A stretch of 64,000 nucleotides of DNA from Setophaga petechia (GCA_024362935.1 JANCRA010000018.1:186001-250000), one strand, 5' to 3'. Counted from the first letter of the stretch, positions 11,506 to 24,707 are shown. Numbers and translations: made by a program. The notes: generated by a model from the sequence alone, not told the origin.

Positions 11506-13334
11506 CGTGGGTGGTTGGTGGTGCTCAGTGTGGAATTCCAGCTGGGTGGAAGGTGGGAAGGAGCTCCTGGGAGCTCGTTCCCATCCCAAGGGACAGAGCT
11601 CAGGCTCTGGATCCATCAGCCCCGTTCGATGCCCGCCTTGTCCCTAATCTCCTGGCACACTCCTGCAGCTAATCTTCCCATTGATTTTGGCTTAGGAACA
11701 CCTGAAGCTCTTCAAGCCCTAATAAAATCTGAGGAGCTCAGTTTTCGAGCCATTTAACTCATTTGGAGGCAGAGTTTATTTATTTTCTGAGGAGCAATCG
11801 AAGAGCTCTGCTCGTTCCTGAGTAAAGGCGTTGAACAGACGAGTGGAAACGGAGCCAAAATCCATCCAACCACACCGAGCTCCAGCCCTGAAACTGGAAT
11901 CTTCTGGGCTACCATGTACCTGCCTGGGTTTTTTCTCTCCTTTTCCTTCTCTTCTGGTTTATTTTCCCAGTTTAACTTTGGAGCAAAAAAAAAATCTGCT
12001 TCTCTTCCTAACCTTGTGTTTCAGGACACTGCCATAATCAATACTGCACCACAAATCCCCATGGGTCCAGGCTGGAAGGAATGCCAAACTTTCTGATTGC
12101 CTTTCCCACTGTTTTTCTGTTATTTTCTCCACCCTGCTCCAGATCCAGATGTTTTGTCCTGGCAGATTTGCTGAGGAGCAGCCAAGGTGAGACAAAGCAA
12201 GAGGTGCAAGGTTTGGGGGATTGGGTGTGCAGATGGGGTCACCCTCTGTATCCCATGCCAGGTGCCCTGGAATCCTGCTGGCTTCTTCAGGAAAGGCAGA
12301 AATTACCAAACAACCAAGGCAGCTCAACAGGGAAAAAATCCAGGAACTTTTGTCTGGGTAGAAGCCATTACTGGGATGGGGAGAAGGCTGAGGTATGGAA
12401 ATGGAAAAAACATGGGGAGAGTTCACATTTCCAGATATTTATTTGCCTTTATTTATGTTATTTACTTTTAAATAATGACAATATTTTACTAAAAATAATG
12501 TTTTATTTAATTGTGAGTCTCCTGTAGAAAGTTTCTCATATTTCATTGCATAACAGATAAGCCCAAATCTCTGTCAGATAATGTCTCACTTTTCTATTTA
12601 TTTAAATGATGAAAGATGGATTTTTTATGACTAAGATGATTTAATGACTTTTTCTTTCACGTTTTCTTAACCAGCATGACATTTAGACAAGGGAAAGGAA
12701 AAAAAAAAGTCAGACCAGCCATCAATAAATGGTTTTATTGGTTAAATTTTAATGTTATTTTTAAGCAAATAATGAATTACTTTGACTAATAACTGCAGAG
12801 CCAGACATGATTCATTCCATAATTAGCTTGACAGTCACCATCAATCCTGTCATTTTTTTCAGCTGATTATAAAATCGTGTCTCCTTTTCCCACACAACAT
12901 CTTCCCAAGTTGCCCCCCATGAAACAGGAGGTTCCTGAGGGATCTCCAAGCAAATCTTGGGCAATTGCAGCTCTCCAGGCACTGGGGATGAGCACCCAGC
13001 CCTGAGACTGAGCCTGAAGCCAAAATGTTGGGAATATTGAGAATATTGACAGTCTGGGAGAGCTTTCAGCCTGGGTCAGGGCTGGTTTTGTAGGAGAGTT
13101 AAACCTGGAAGCTTCAGATGGAAATCAATCTCTCCTGAGGAACCCAGCCCAGGTGAAGCATCTGCAGTGGTTGGGCAGCCCTGGGGGACTGAGGTGACAT
13201 CAAACAGCCTTTCATCAGGTCTGAGGAGAAGAAATCCCCTTGGATGAGAAGCTTTGACATGAAAGATTCCTCACATGAAGAATCCCAATGAAGAAACTTC
13301 CCCACCTTTCAGCAAAACATCTCAGTACTGGCAA
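11506..13334. other. Unique stretch, no gene recognised
   Basis: About 1.8 kb. Around 11600-11880 CpG dinucleotides are commoner than in the surroundings. At 12143-12186 a short segment is bounded by a pyrimidine tract plus AG and by AAG|GTGAGA, which resembles splice sites, but nothing else supports an exon. Confidence 0.45.
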
Positions 13335-13560
13335 GATAAGAGGAGATGGCCCCAAGCTGTGCCAGGGGAGGCTCAGGCTGGAGATCAGGAAGAATTTATT
13401 GATGGAAAGGGTGGTCAGGCATTGGAAAGGAGGTTGAAGTCTCCATTCCTGAGATTTCCAAGGAATGCCTGGATGTGGTACTCAGTGCTCTGGGATCAGT
13501 CACAGGTTGGACTCCATGATCCTGGAGGACTTTTCCAGCCTAAATAATTCCATAATTCCA
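13335..13560 (+). mobile_element. CR1 LINE 3' end with terminal octamer repeats
   Basis: Forward-sense CR1 of a different subfamily: GGCTCAGGCTGGAGATCAGG, GGAATGCCTGGATGTGGTAC, then GGTTGGACTCCATGATCCTG and GACTTTTCCAGCCTAAATAA. It ends in ATTCCATAATTCCATA, the tandem 8-bp tail diagnostic of CR1 3' ends. Confidence 0.93.
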
Positions 13561-13613
13561 TACCCATCAATGATGCCAAAGATGTGAGAAGATGTAAAGA
13601 TGTAAAGATATAG

Positions 13614-13718
13614 TCTCAGTCTATGGAAGGTGATTCCATGGTGACCTGAGAAATCTGGGATGTCCTCTGGGGCAGAGGAGAGTCCAGAGGAGCTGAGCTG
13701 ATCCATCTCCATGGAGGG
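13614..13718. repeat. 105-bp duplicated segment, copy A
   Basis: From TCTCAGTCTATGG to CCATCTCCATGGAGGG. A second copy of exactly the same length lies at 14915-15019 in direct orientation with about six mismatches counted by eye (roughly 94% identity). Each copy lies shortly after forward CR1 sequence. I do not recognise the family. Confidence 0.9.
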
Positions 13719-14253
13719 GATTTGTGCATTTGGGAAAATCATTGCAACTCATTTGTTAATTTACTTTTATTTCATGAAAATGCATCCACATCCACTGCAA
13801 CTCCTGCAGATAAAATACATTATCTCCCTTTCCTCATGCTCCCAGGGAGAAATCCTTGGAACTTTCCTGGATTTCCCACAGTAGCTTGCAAAGCATTTAT
13901 CCCACAGATGTGTCAGAGAATAAACATCTATTTTCCAATTTTAAAAAAAAGAGCACAAACATATTGGTGTGTGTTAATAGCATTTAACACCTGAGTTTGG
14001 CAGCGGTGCTGCTGTTGGGAAGCCAACTCTCTGTGCTCCCTCTGTGAGAAGAAACTCCTCTGGTAACAAGTGGCTCGCAATCCTCACGGTGTTTTTATTC
14101 TGCACTTCACACTTGTGCTTGCTGACAGATTTAGAGTGCTTTGTGGAAGCAATAATTGGCCTGGAAACACAGCTGGCAGCCTCCCCGGGAAGGAGCAGGG
14201 ATTGCACTGCCTCAGGTCTTTGCTGAGCTGCTGAAACCCATGGAAAGAGGCTC
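13719..14253. other. Unique sequence, no gene recognised
   Basis: About 0.5 kb between the duplicated segment and the LTR. Nothing identified. Confidence 0.45.
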
Positions 14254-14259
14254 CAGGAC

Positions 14260-14657
14260 TGTGGTGGTGTTCACAGGGGTCCCAGAACGAGGTGAGAGAT
14301 GAGAATCTTGACTCCATGTTTCAGAAGGCTGATTGATTATTTTATGATATATGTTATATTAAAAGAAAATGATATATTAAAACTATACTAAAAGAATAGA
14401 AGAAAGGATTTAATCAGAAGGCTTGAAAGGAATAGAAAGGAATGATAATAAAATCTTGTGCCTGACCAGAGAGTCTGAGCCAGCTGGACTGTGATTGGCC
14501 ATTAATTAGAAACAACTACATGAGACCAATCCCAGATGCACCTGTTGCATTCCACAGCAGCAGATAATCAATGTTTACAATTTGTTCCTGAGGCCTCTCA
14601 GCTTCTCAGGAGAAAAGATCCTAAGGAAAGGATTTTTCATGAAACATGTCTGTGACA
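14260..14657. mobile_element. Solo LTR, family A copy 2
   Basis: A 398-bp TG...CA element (TGTGGTGGTGTTCACAGGGG to ATGTCTGTGACA) flanked by CAGGAC (14254-14259) and CAGAAC (14658-14663), a 6-bp target-site duplication with one mismatch. It is collinear with the copies at 11042 and 60924. It contains GATTGGCCATTAATTA (a CCAAT box if read on the minus strand) and AATAAAATC on the plus strand. There is no internal retroviral sequence. Confidence 0.9.
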
Positions 14658-14821
14658 CAGAACTGCCGTGTCCTTCCAGGAATGCTGGGAGCCCTCTGTG
14701 GGCCCTCTGTGCCCTCCCTGGAGCTCTGTGGGACCTGCTGCAGGAGATTCCCAGGGTCTGGAGTGCCAGGACAGGGCATGGCCTCATGCTGGCAGACAGG
14801 AGGTTCCCATGGGATACTGGG

Positions 14822-14903
14822 AGGGAATTTTCCCTGTGAGGGTGGTGGGAGCCGGGCACAGGGGGCCCAGAGGAGCTGGGGCTGCCCCATCCCAGGTTGG
14901 ATG
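14822..14903 (+). mobile_element. CR1 internal fragment
   Basis: CCCTGTGAGGGTGGTGGGAG, GGCCCAGAGGAGCTGGGGCT and CCCCATCCCAGG match the forward sense of the CR1 3' region (complement of the GCCACAGCTGCTCTGGG motif). It ends just before the second copy of the 105-bp segment. Confidence 0.75.
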
Positions 14904-14914
14904 AGATTGGAACA

Positions 14915-15019
14915 TCTCAGTCTGTGGAAGGGCATTCCATGGTGACCCGAGATATCTGGGATGTCCTGTGGGGCAGAGGAGAGTCCAGAGGAGCTGAGCT
15001 GATCCATCTCCATGGAGGG
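14915..15019. repeat. 105-bp duplicated segment, copy B
   Basis: Direct-orientation partner of 13614-13718, from TCTCAGTCTGTGG to CCATCTCCATGGAGGG, about 1.3 kb downstream. Similarity stops sharply at both ends. Confidence 0.9.
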
Positions 15020-18000
15020 ATGGCATCCATCCTGCAGCACTTCCCATTCTCTGTTGGGAAAGAAGTTGTCAGGACAGACTTGTCCAGTGGGAAAGACATT
15101 CCACTGAATTTGGGGGTTGCTTTATTTGGATTTTGGGGGATTGTTGTTGTCATCGTGTTGCTTTTTAATTTTTTTTTTTTTTTTTCATTTCAAACTGTCT
15201 CTTTTCTCTCAAAACCATAAAATCTCTTTTCATGAATTCACAGAAGCATGCTTCAGGAATTGAATGCAACGGGGTCATATTCTGGCTGTTAATATTAATG
15301 TTTAAGCCCGGATTTGGAGATACCTCCTAAAATAAAACCAGAAAACTGCACTTTTGGAAGAGTTGTTAATAATACAGAAGGAGTAAAATCTGTCCCACTT
15401 TATTTATATCGAAAGTTCTTATCTGAAGAAATATTTCTGAGGAAATTCAAAGATCCTGGAAGAAATCATAAATAGGTAATATTTAGATTTATTGTTGGTT
15501 GTATGCAGTTGATACCTAAGAAACTAAAAAGCTTTATGTTTATCTTATTGCTAAAAAGCAATCATCAGATCTTTTTGAAGTGAAGAGAGATTGGATAGAA
15601 GTCAGTGGGAGGATAAAAATAGAATTATTATGTAAAATTGTTTTGGAAGGAAAATGAAGTGCTTTTCCATCCCAGACATCCCAGTTTGTTCCGTTCACTG
15701 TGGTTCTTTCCTCTGCAAAAAAAAAAAAAATCTGATTATATTCCTTATGCCTGTTTTCACTCACGGAAGGTAATTTAAGGAAATTAATTTCCCTCATTAG
15801 GTTGCATAACTCAATACTAATTTACTGAAATGATCTTAGAAAGGAGAGGTAGGCTCATCTTTAGATATTAAAGTGTTTCAGTAAGAATCCCTGGAACTTT
15901 ATTATTTCTGTCAGCTTGGGGAATTTGGTTAAGGTCTGGTTTGAAGGATGGGCTATGAAATCCCTCATAAACATCTCTGCCCTGGAACTCTGAGATGCTT
16001 TTAGGCTGCTCTAAAATTCCTCTCACAGATGTGCTACTGAATGAATCAAAACTGAGCTTATACCCTTAAGTTAGGCCCTGTCTCAAACCCAGACTAAAAG
16101 TCTCTATTCAGGGAAATAATTGATGAAATATAATTTGTCCTGAAGTGCTTCTGAAACCTCTATCCCTGTAACTAAAGCATAATTAAATAATGAAGCCCCA
16201 GAATCAATCCAGATGGTATTTTTGATAATCTGATATTTTTCAGAAGGAAATAAACAAGAGAAATTACACTTGGAGTCTTTGGGAGTGGATCTTACTTAGT
16301 AAAGTCTGCATATTAAGTTATAATATAATTACTTATGTATGGAAAATATAGATATTCAAATAGCTGGTTCAGACAGTAAAACTATACTAAATTAAAAAGG
16401 AAATGGGGATTTATATTTTATTCAAGCCAACAATACCAAATCCATTCCCTCCCTAAATCTCAGTAAAAAAAAGTTAAAAGTTTTTCCATGACAACATAAC
16501 ATAAAACCCCAAAAAACAAAACAAACCCAAAAAAAACCCAAAACCCAAAGAAATAAACCCAGGTACTATCACCACTATAAGGCAGGGGAATGACAGGTTA
16601 AAACTTGAGGTCTAAAAGTCAGAACCAATGTGGAGAAGTTGCTTCATGATCTTAAAATTCAGGAAATAATGACAAAGCTTCAAGAAAAGCAGCTTTTGCT
16701 GAATATGATTTTCAGTGGAAGAAGCGAAGCCACAAGTGGAGAGCAGAACATTAAATAAATATAAGTGAGGAGAGCTGGGAATAGAAAAAAGTGCAAGACA
16801 AGTTGGTGTGTTCCATAAAACATGAACAAATGCTTAGCAACATTTTACAGTTAAAAAGAGGGATTTTGTTGAGCATGTACAGGTCAGGGATGTCTGTCCC
16901 TGTGCATTTGGAAATCTGCAGCACAGATGGGCAAGAAATTGATGTATTTGTTACATCCATGCACAAATACATTTGTATATGGACAAAAAAACCCTCCTAA
17001 TTCAACTTATTAGACAGAAAAAAGAGAAATAAATACTGATTTTTTTGGTTTTAAAGCCTTTAGTTGGACCCTGGTTTTAACCAAAGGGTTTTTTTTAGTG
17101 ATATTTTGAGGGATTCTGTTGCTGCTTCATTGTTAATCTTCAAAACTCAAATAAAAATATTGTTTTTCATATTTGCTGCTTTAAGTAACACATCCAGCTT
17201 CCTTCTAATCTCTTGCCTGGCTTTTGGCTGCTTCATAAATACATAAAAGCTTGCCTTGAACATTTTAGCAGTTGTTAAAGCAGCCAGAGAGATAAAAGAA
17301 AGTTAAAGGACATGCAAAGATTGAATTACGGCGTTTCCCAGCATTTGGATGACAAAGTTTGACCATTATGAGGAATAAATCAATTTGCAGGCACTGTGGC
17401 CAGCGAGCTGAGGCTGGAGCTGAAACTGCTCCACTGGGAAATGTGCTCAGAGATAAAAGGAGTCATATTTCTTATTTTGTGTGGAGAAACATGGAAGGGA
17501 ATTTTAGAGACCAGGAGATATGCAAAAAATTTACCAGGAAAATGAGAAGGGAGAAGAGAACGTGAATTCTAATTCTAAAATTTCCCAGTTGCCATTCTAA
17601 AGATGTTTCCCATTATTTAAAGTGAAATATGTACGTTAATTACAAAAATTTGTAATTAATTTCTAATTCTATTTAGAAATTAGGGCAAGGAAGTTTTGAT
17701 TTCATATTTATTGGTCTACTGTATTTTAATTTTAAAGGAATTCTGGGTTCCTAATGAAGAGTCTCGTGATTAATGATTGGAATTGATGATCTTGGAGTTA
17801 ACGATTCGATGAAGGGAGGAGCACCATGAGAAGCTGAAGGTGCTGCTGGAACCAGGAGGAATTGACATGAACTGCTGTGGAATTTCTCCTCTTTGCTGTC
17901 CAAGGTCCCAAAATGTCCTTGGAAGGAGTGTCCTGGAGAAGGTCTGGAGATCTGGTGAGTGCTTCATAACATGAGTGAAAACTTTCCTATTTTTCATCCT

Positions 18001-18828
18001 CTCATGTTTCCCCCTTCCCTTTGTATTTGCCAAGAATCCCTAAGCAATTGCAGATATTTCTAAACATCCTCAGAGTTGTTTCCTGCCCTTATCAAGATTT
18101 TGTCACAGAAATGAAGAGTTTAATCCACCATAATCACATCTTAAATGGCAACCACTCCATCTCCTCAGCCTCTGGAGCATTCTGTGATGGGGTGGACTGG
18201 AGATGCTGCCCTGCTGCAGCCTCAGCAGCCTGGAAGGAGGGGAATGGTGATGGAGATCCAGCATTTCAAAGCTCAGGCTGGTTAGTCAGGCTGGGGGCTG
18301 TCCAGCCCACTTGCTAAATCAGGCATGAAGATTTATTTTCTGTTGCTTTATCATCATGAATCAAACCTGGAAAAGACCAAATTCAGGAACGGCACAAATC
18401 AATTGGTGTGGTTTTGGCTGTAAGGAGAGAGACAAAAAGCAAGGGGGGCCTTTTTTATCCTGCTTTCCATTTCAGCTGAGTGTGTGCTGCTAATTGAAAC
18501 CCATCTCTGGGCTCCAGCTGGAGCTGTTCCAGACAGGAGCAGGGGGAGCCAAGGTAATGTCTGCTCGGATTTGTAAAGCTTTAACCTGCCTCAGACAGCA
18601 GATGAGTCCTTTCATTGCACACGATCCATGGGAGCACTTACAAATGAGTTTCCACATGTTAGAACACTGTTCCAGCCTGCTGGAAGAGCCTGAATAAAGT
18701 CAGAAAGGCAGGCAGGCTGGGAAAAGGAGCCACCAATCTCCTCCCTACAGCAGCTCCTTGGGGTAGAGCCCTGCACTCCTCTGAGAACAACATTTGGTGA
18801 TTCCACAGGCTTTTCCTCCCTGATTTCA
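15020..18828. other. Long unique AT-rich stretch, no gene recognised
   Basis: About 3.8 kb with no recognisable gene. It includes a poly-T tract (about 15166-15187), an A13 run near 15717 and an A/C-rich low-complexity patch (about 16498-16560). No ancient repeat could be assigned with confidence. Confidence 0.5.
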
Positions 18829-18992
18829 CAGAATCCAGAATGGTTTGGGTTGGAAGGGACCTTAAACTTCATCCCATCCCACTCCTTCCATGGCAGGGAC
18901 ATCTTCCACTTCCTCAGGTGGCTCCAAGCCCTGTCCAACCTGGCCTTGGACACTTCCAGGGACCCAGGGGCAGCCACAGCTGCTCTGGGAAA
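18829..18992 (-). mobile_element. CR1 LINE 3'-end fragment
   Basis: A very clear CR1 3' end in minus orientation: AGAATGGTTTGGGTTGGAAG, CTTCCATGGCAGGGACATCT, CAACCTGGCCTTGGACACTT and GGCAGCCACAGCTGCTCTGG. The similarity to consensus suggests a comparatively young copy. Confidence 0.94.
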
Positions 18993-20752
18993 CCTGAAAT
19001 GCCAGTACAGGAATTATTGGAACCCTGATGCAGGGAGAGATTTCAGGGTAAATCATGGTGCTCAGAGTGAAGGGTTAAAGACCAACGCCCTCTGCATCTC
19101 AGCCTAAACACCAACAGCACAAAACATCAAAGCTATACCCCCAAAAATCTGCCTGGCTGCTGTTTCTAAAAACCCACTGAAACATTCTGACTTCAGTTCT
19201 ACAAATATTTCTCTCCTGATGTGTACATGGAGTTCATTAGTGACTGTCTGGGAGTAAAACCTTGAATATTTATCCATAGCCTAAAGCCCAGTAGTCACAT
19301 TCAGTGAAATCATCTCATAACTGTGCACTGGTTGTGGTTGCCCACATAATTGGGAGGGATGGTGAAATACTTAAGTGCTTCTAGTGAGCTTTGTGTCAAA
19401 GTTATTTCAGCAGGAATTTGTCTTTGGTGTTGTTACAGACCCGGCTGGAGCCCCTTTCTAGAGCACAGCTCTCATTTCAGCAGAGATGAAGAAATCTCTC
19501 TGATCATCCCCCTCTGAGAGGAGATTTCCTGGGTTAATTGGACAAACAATGACATTTGGAAAAATTGGAGGGTTTGGCCATTCCAAAAATATTCTGAGGA
19601 TATTTTGCTTCCACAGCTTGACCTAAAAAGTGTTTAACTTGCTGTGCTGAAGTGTCATTTCTTTGGGAATTTTTAGTGTAGTTTGGACTGTTCTGGATGT
19701 CTGGTTCCAGCATGGCCTGTCAATGCTCCAGGAGAGGGGTTCTTTTCTCTCCCCAAACCCATTCTAGTTTAATTAAAGAAAACCAGCTCATACTTCCAGC
19801 ATGAAAACCATCAATACCCAAAATCAGGGAAATTCCTATTCATGCTCCACTTAAAACTTCTAGTCCTAATGGAAGCTGCAGTGGCACAAAACAAAAATGA
19901 TCCCATTTATTCTAAATAATTTCAGAAATAATGCAGTCAGCATATTTAAATACATTTAAAAGAAGGTGATTTCAAAAGCAGAACTGCCTCTGAGCAAACT
20001 ATTGTTTGGTGCAAGATGATCCTGCTTGGGTGGAGCCTTGTGGGTGTCTTAGAAATGTTATGGTCCCAAGATGTTTACAATTTCTTTATCAGGTGGTTCT
20101 CATGTCTGGAAGAGGCGTGTGACACTTATTTTTAGGTTCTGTCCTTTTCTTTCTCTCCTTGCAGCTCCCCCAATATCGGTGTTTCCTTAGAAACCCTGGC
20201 TGTCAGCTGGCATCAGAAAAATCTGAGATGACACCGAGCTGGCTTTTGGGGGAGGTGATTCTTGTGCAAACAACGTGTTTGCTATTGCTGGCAAAACTCT
20301 TGGCTTTAATCCTCATCCCAAAAACAATAATTTCATCAAGATTTAGGAGAGGGAGGGGCCCTTCTGTGCTTCCCTTTGCTTTCCTGGTTGAGAGCGAGGA
20401 TTACTCCGAGGAAAAGCTCATTGCTATGCAGAGGTGGAACCTTTTTAAGCCCTAGGTTGATGCTGGATGGATGTGTTGTCATGAGAGCTGCATGCTGGGC
20501 TTGCATAACTCTTTGGAGGTGTTTATGTACGAGCTCTCCCAAGGGTGATGTTTTATCAAACCTTATTACAAAAGTGCTCTTCTCTGTGAGCCACCGAACG
20601 CTCCGGGAGCATTAAAATGCAGAGTTGTGTCTGGTCAAGGATAAGCAGAGGCTGTGTTTCATATTCATGGGAGAGATAACTCCCGGAAATTTCCAGAAGA
20701 TTTTATAGGAGCTGCAGCTCTCCTGTGCTGTGGTCACCTACAGGGATTGGAA
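18993..20752. other. Unique stretch with one exon-like segment
   Basis: No mobile element recognised over about 1.7 kb. The only item of note is the splice-site-bounded interval at 20165-20254, listed separately. Confidence 0.45.
20165..20254 (+). other. Exon-like segment bounded by splice-site motifs (speculative)
   Basis: The left boundary is a strong-looking acceptor (TTTTCTTTCTCTCCTTGCAG). The right boundary is GGAG|GTGATT, a usable donor. The enclosed 90 bp equals 30 codons and is open in the frame starting at the first base. I recognise no protein family in the 30 residues and see no matching neighbouring exon, so it may be a lncRNA exon or chance. Confidence 0.15.
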
Positions 20753-20875
20753 TCCCAGAATTGTTTGGGTTGGAAGGGAATTTAAAGCTCATGCAGTGCC
20801 ACCCCTGCCATGGCAGGGACACCTTCCACTGTCCCTGTGTTCCACCTGGCCTTGGACACTGTCAGGGATCCAGAA
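20753..20875 (-). mobile_element. CR1 LINE 3'-end fragment
   Basis: AGAATTGTTTGGGTTGGAAG, GCCACCCCTGCCATGGCAGG and CACCTGGCCTTGGACACTGT mark a truncated CR1 in minus orientation. Confidence 0.9.
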
Positions 20876-23800
20876 ACCCCTGCCACATCCAGGGCTTTCT
20901 GCTGCATCCTTTAGTTCTTCCTCTAACAAAAAAAAATGCAGATCAGAAAGAATCAGAGGGAAATACTCAAGGAAAGGTCACTCTGCTGAGCTGCTTTGAA
21001 ACTCAGATAAAAGAGCACTGATAATCCCATTACAGAGGAGCCACAGATGCTTTCATTCAATCCTGCAAACCAGGGGAGTCCACATGGAGTCTTCCCTGCC
21101 CTCAGGAAGTTTTTGAGCTGCAGGAAAAGGGCACAAGAGAAAAGGGATGGGATGGTGATGATGGGGGAGACTGTGTGCACATGGAGATGCTGAGGAAGGA
21201 CATCCCATTCCAGGGTGATCCAAAACCTCACCTGAAGGAAATTTCAGCTTTATAGACTCGAGATTTTATTTATGTTTGGTTAATTTGGGCAGTGAAGCTC
21301 TGCCAGCCCTGGTGGGAGGGGGCACTTGGTGCCTTCTCCTGCTTGAACCCCCTGAGGCCAAGGAGGAGAGTTTTATTTTCTGTTTGCAGAGTTCAGTTCT
21401 CTCTCTTGAATCACAAACCTCAATTCTTTTATGAGCCATGGCTTCAGGGCCTGCAGCACAAAATCTCTGCCAGTGTTACTAGGTCAGATCTGCTGTCCTC
21501 TATTTATGTTTATTTTATAACTGAGCAGGAAGGGTCAGGTTTGGTCTGTGGTAAAGGTCATTTTTCTGTGAGCAGACTTTGATGGGCTGAGATACAAAAG
21601 GTGATAAAGTTATCACTTTGAAAAAGTCTCTTGTTAGAATACAAATATTATGAATTAATTCCTTTTTTTTTGCCTTGAATTAAAACCCACCAAGTGCAGC
21701 TATCTTTGGTTCCCTTGTCTGACACGGCTTTGCCAGTCTGTAAATTTTCTTTCAAATTAGCAGCCCGAGTTTTCTTATCAACCCTTAGCCAGTTGCAATT
21801 ACTGTCACTCTTTTCAGCACAGTTAATAGGTTTGTGCCAACCAGACAGAAACTTTTGTCAGGAATTGTGATTTTCTGAGTGCCCTGAAGTCGCTGATATT
21901 GTTTTAAACATAAGAGCTTTTTTAGACATGGGGGTGACAGGCAAAGCCAAACTTTGTTCTCTGACTTCTCAAATTGCACTGGACAATTCAGCAAAAGCTG
22001 AGGGCGTGAAGGGTTAGTTTTCCCCTCATTTTTGTGAGGGATTTTATATTTTTTTAAATTATTTTTTAAGAATACAATTTAAAGGAGAATAAACAGAACA
22101 TGCACAAAACAGCTTTTGAAAAATGTGTGGTACAAATGTAGGGTCTTTTGGGAATCAGTGTGATGCATCTAAAATGCTGTTGAAAATGTTAATTAGTCCC
22201 ATGTATCCAGTACAAAGGAGAACATTTTCATAATTAAGAAATATATAGAACTAAGAAGAAAATAGATTCAGATGCCAGGCAGCTGGACTTGCCTTGCTGT
22301 GTTTTCTCACTAATATTTTTGGGAAAGGATCTTTTATGGGAAAGAATCCTATAGAGGTGCAGATATTTCTTCTGACAAAAAGGTGGTTTCAGCTCTTTTC
22401 TGATGGAAGTATCACTAAGGATACTTCACATCTCTTCCTGGTGTTTCCTGCCAGAGAATATTTGGACATTTACCAGTCTGGGGGCTTTTGATGTCATGGG
22501 AAAGGGATCTCTAACCCCCCTGGGGAGCTCAGCTGCTGTGTAACCCAGGAAAGTTTGGGGTGGGGACCCTTGTCCATAGGGCTGAGCCAGGCCTTGCCCT
22601 TTGCATGGGGATTTCTGTACAAAGTGAGGGTTTATGAGGGATTTTATTTTAAAAAGAGCAAGTTTGCTTGATCTAAGAGGAACATTCTTGATATGGGACA
22701 GTGAGGCTGAAGAAGGGAGGCTGAAGACGTGAGGCCTCTTCTGCCTCTTTGCTGCTTTTCTGTATTCAGCTGTGGGAGGAAGGAGTTCTCAGAGGATTTT
22801 TTCTTGCTGAACACGTATTAATATACAAACACTGGATGGGATTTTATGTGTTTTTCCAAGCTTTACTGCTCCAAAAGTGCCAGAGCAGCAGTGAGCCCTC
22901 TCTGCCCAGTGGCAGCACTCAGGCCAGAGTGGGGACAGCCCTGAGGCCATCTGCCATCGTGTCCCTCCCCTGGCAGTGGCCACGAGCAGATGTCCAGGGC
23001 CAGAATTTTACAACTCTGAGAGAGAATTCCTCTGCAAATCCTCTGCAATAATCTGCTGGTTAAGGATTTTCTGGAGGTGGCAGCCACATCACAGCCTCAA
23101 ACAGCCCTCAGTGGCCTCACTGCTGCAGAGTCTGCCTCGTTATCCCCTTGCACAGTGGGATGGGATGGTTTGAATGAGCAGAAATCCCTTCCTTTTTCAT
23201 GCTGGTTAAGGCCACCTCCAAAGCATTCTAATGGGATTTTTCCTCATTAGACAAAGCTGAGGCAATGTTGCAGCCAGACCTCCCAATTCTCACGACTGGG
23301 GTGTCCCTAAATAGGTGTTTGCTACCAGGGCTCAGCCTCCAAAGGATAAAGGACAAGAGCTGCTGTGAAGAAAGATGGTCCAAACTGCTAAAAATACATT
23401 GTTCTGGGGTTTGAAGTCACAATCATGCTTCCAACAGAGAAATTAATTTGGTTGTCCCTGACAGAGCCTTTGCTCCCTGTGGGTTTCTCCACAGAACTGT
23501 TTCTTCAGGGGACAATTAAAACCCACAGTGCTGGGAGTGAGGGAGAAGGGGATGGACACAGTGTAATAATAGCAGGGCCCCAAATGCTCCTTTCATTACT
23601 TCCTTCTCTTCAGATCTCCTTCCTGGCCTGTCTCTTTGTTTGTTTTTGTTTTCCATCAGCAGGATCCAGTCTCTTTCTGAATATATTTCCCCGAGTAACT
23701 CGCTGGAAATAGCTCACATTTGATCCTACACAAAAGGCTTTCATGGGGACCGAAATCCAGCTGAGTGAAGTACATTGGATCCAAAATAAATATTTATTAA

Positions 23801-24707
23801 AACCAAATAACCTAAAAAAGCAACCTCCCCCCCAGCAAACCCAACCCTCAGGAATAAAAGTTCCTGCTGATACCCTGTTTTTCCCTTTTTTCCTTCCCTT
23901 CACTCTTGGTTATATCTAAATGCAAAGTAGAAATAAATTCAGGATCAGGCTCCCACTGTTCCAAAAATTTTCCAGGATAGTTAGGTGTAGGTTATTAAGA
24001 GTAAAACCCAGGAGAAGTTTCTGGAAGTCTGGTTGGCCCCAGGAAAGGGGAGCCTGCACCAGGAAGCTGCCCTGCCTCGGAGGAGGATTTCCACCTCACT
24101 CTGCTACTCCAACTCTTTAAAAACCCCATTCTGCTGGATTTTTAGTTCCTGATTTCAAGCCAGGCCTTGGGTGAACAATTCTTACCAAGAAAAGAGAAAT
24201 CTTTGCAACCTGAAGCAGAAAAAGTTTTACCCTTGTATGTTCTTATACATTTTTCTCACTTCTAACCTGTGTGATTGCTCTTCCTGAGCTTCCTGTGGTC
24301 CCAACCACTTTCTGTGCTGGTCTTCCTCTACCACCTCAGCCAAGTTAATTCCTGGGGTATTTCCCATGGAAACATCAGCACTGGATTATCCAAGTTGTTC
24401 TTTAGCATTCAGTGCCAGCAGTTCCTCAGGGTGACAGTCCCTAAAATGTTCTTGTGGCTGTAGGGGGGGTGTTAATTTATAATTTTTTCCTGCTGTTTGC
24501 ATTTATAGATAGAAATGCTTGCTTTTTTTTTTCCTTGTGTTTTCTTAGGTTTTTCATTGCCAAAATCCAGCATCAGTGGCTCCATCAAATGGAGCTGATT
24601 GAGGCTGGTGAAGTGTGCCTGGCTTGCATTTTAATGGGAATATTCAACCTACAGATGGGCTCGGAGAGAGGTCAGCTAAGTTCAAGTGAGAATTTCTGTG
24701 CAGATTC
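20876..24707. other. Long unique stretch, no gene recognised
   Basis: About 3.8 kb of AT-rich DNA without recognisable genes or young repeats. Open frames are short and none has conserved motifs. Confidence 0.5.
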
